DNA of 24,379 bases from Caccovicinus sp051878975 (GTDB lineage Bacteria; Bacillota; Clostridia; Lachnospirales; Lachnospiraceae): contig JBJELD010000010.1 of the NCBI GenBank assembly GCA_051878975.1, forward strand, positions 1 to 24,379, read 5' to 3'. Positions 23,850 to 24,379 of this stretch are shown here, piece by piece. The notes under the pieces are model-generated. The model was not told the origin of the DNA, did not search any database, and worked only from the letters and a program-made list of their open reading frames with translations. A program made the position numbers and the translations under genes. The first letter of the stretch is position 1; each line of letters opens with the position of its first letter.

Positions 23850-24125
23850 TCAATCATACCCCGGCACAAGCTGAATGGTCATGGTCAGATATTTGACAAT
23901 GCTGCCTTCTTCCAGCTTCAGATCCTCCTGATGGCTCAGTTCCGGAAGATCGTTGCCCTCATCCATCTCCACCAGGATCCAGTCTGTCGCTGCTTCTCTG
24001 GCATGATCTGCCGCATCCTCCAGCTCCACGCCCTCAGCTGTACAGCCTTCCAGATCCGGAAAATATGCCTGATAGCCGCTCCCATCCTCTTTTTTTGAAA
24101 ACACTGCAGGATATACAATCTTCAT
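23850..24125 (-). CDS. Solitary HicB-like protein (HicB antitoxin fold)
   Basis: A 91-residue protein with the HicB-type fold: MKIVYPAVFSKKEDGSGYQAYFPDLEGCTAEG, then a helix with DAADHAREAATDWILVEMDEG and a DLPEL segment. In HicAB toxin-antitoxin pairs HicB blocks the HicA ribonuclease. No HicA (about 60-80 residues, with a GSHH-like motif) is adjacent: the MATE gene follows and about 250 bases of non-coding DNA precede it. There is no clear C-terminal DNA-binding domain. The ATG at 24125 is chosen with GGAGG five bases upstream; an in-frame GTG four codons earlier lies in that site. It may be a free-standing regulator or a remnant. Confidence 0.8.
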   Translation of the reverse strand: MKIVYPAVFSKKEDGSGYQAYFPDLEGCTAEGVELEDAADHAREAATDWILVEMDEGNDLPELSHQEDLKLEEGSIVKYLTMTIQLVPGYD

Positions 24126-24170
24126 AGGCTCCTCCACAAAATTCCTTTTATTTTCCCATAATATGATGTT

Positions 24171-24194
24171 GGTGTCAAAAGGTATTTTGACCCC
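24171..24194 (-). repeat. Inverted repeat in the leader of the HicB-like gene
   Basis: GTCAAAA (24174-24180), spacer GGTA, TTTTGAC (24185-24191) pair perfectly, with two further G/C pairs outside one mismatch. It lies between the promoter and the ribosome binding site. A similar repeat (TCAAAAA, seven-base spacer, TTTTTGA at 24274-24294) lies upstream of the promoter. It could be an operator, or a dispersed intergenic palindrome. Confidence 0.55.
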
Positions 24195-24218
24195 TCTGAT
24201 ACCGGATTACTCCTTAAT

Positions 24219-24246
24219 ATTATACAAAAAATACAGGAAATTTCAA
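24219..24246 (-). promoter_or_regulatory. Sigma-A promoter of the HicB-like gene
   Basis: On the minus strand TTGAAA (24246-24241) and TATAAT (24224-24219) with a 16-base spacer. The leader before 24125 is about 85 bases and contains the inverted repeat. Confidence 0.7.
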
Positions 24247-24328
24247 CCGCAACGTTTTCCCGGTATGCGGCGCTCAAAAAGGACCGTTTTTTGACAATCC
24301 CCCAAATGATAAAAATCTTTATTCCATT

Positions 24329-24365
24329 GTACCAAGTCGCTGGCGCGACGGCTAGCCCCAAGTAC
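24329..24365. other. GC-rich structured sequence at the right window edge
   Basis: GTCGC (24336-24340), loop TGGC, GCGAC (24345-24349) form a perfect hairpin, followed at once by palindrome GGCTAGCC (24350-24357). The segment is bracketed by GTACCAAG (24329) and CCAAGTAC (ending 24365). It stands out from AT-rich surroundings and no protein is supported. It might be the end of an IS200/IS605-type element or structured RNA continuing to the right; this is inference. Confidence 0.35.
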
Positions 24366-24379
24366 GTGAAACCATTACT

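Noticed and set aside
24122..24361. 79-codon minus-strand frame upstream of the HicB-like gene as a hicA candidate
   Set aside because: It spans the promoter and inverted repeats, has no HicA-like motif, and overlaps the HicB-like start.
1..24379. CRISPR array, prophage or integrative element
   Set aside because: No regular repeat-spacer pattern, integrase, phage or conjugation gene was seen; genes are mostly conserved housekeeping families.

Overview
The window looks like chromosomal DNA of a low-to-moderate-GC member of the Clostridia, most likely a Lachnospiraceae-type Firmicute. The signs are strong GGAGG ribosome binding sites, canonical sigma-A promoters with 17-base spacers, and Firmicute-type families (long-form HPF, Tex, UPF0735 ACT protein, DUF1576, SEC-C-tailed SecA). 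This placement is by family recognition only. Most of the window is housekeeping DNA with short intergenic gaps. I see no CRISPR array, prophage or complete insertion sequence.

Positions 1-7,930 are transcribed leftward: tex, a YcxB-like membrane protein, tsaE, tsaB, rimI, a small CxxC/CxxC protein, rnz, tsaD, ispD, and then the 5' part of a tRNA-Ser(UGA) cut by the window edge. This is the classic tsaE-tsaB-rimI-tsaD (t6A37) cluster with the tRNA 3'-processing enzyme RNase Z placed inside it. The tRNA is served by two near-identical sigma-A promoters, the distal one overlapping the ispD stop codon. A divergent promoter pair at about 7.9 kb separates this block from a small DUF4190-like membrane protein.

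Positions 8,564-11,957 hold an aspartate-family amino-acid operon (ACT regulator, homoserine dehydrogenase, aspartokinase, overlapping DUF2752 membrane gene). Upstream lie prfB, with an intact programmed +1 frameshift at codon 26, and secA.

The largest gene-poor stretch is the 581-base divergent region between secA and hpf (15,844-16,424). It contains four perfect DnaA boxes (TTATCCACA) plus one single-mismatch box, all in the same orientation within 115 bases, in AT-rich DNA between the two promoters. No replication gene is present in the window. This is the most striking unexplained signal here: a DnaA-box cluster outside any dnaA/dnaN context, at the point where the usual hpf-secA-prfB order is inverted.

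Positions 16,425-24,379 are more mixed: hpf, a DUF1576 membrane protein as an isolated transcription unit, a two-SH3b NlpC/P60 cell-wall hydrolase coupled to a thioredoxin-reductase-like gene, a FabG-like SDR resembling the EF-P 5-aminopentanone reductase, a short HD-domain protein that seems to lack a metal ligand, a MATE transporter, and a solitary HicB-like protein with inverted repeats around its promoter. The last 50 bases contain a GC-rich hairpin that may be the end of a mobile element or structured RNA continuing beyond the window.
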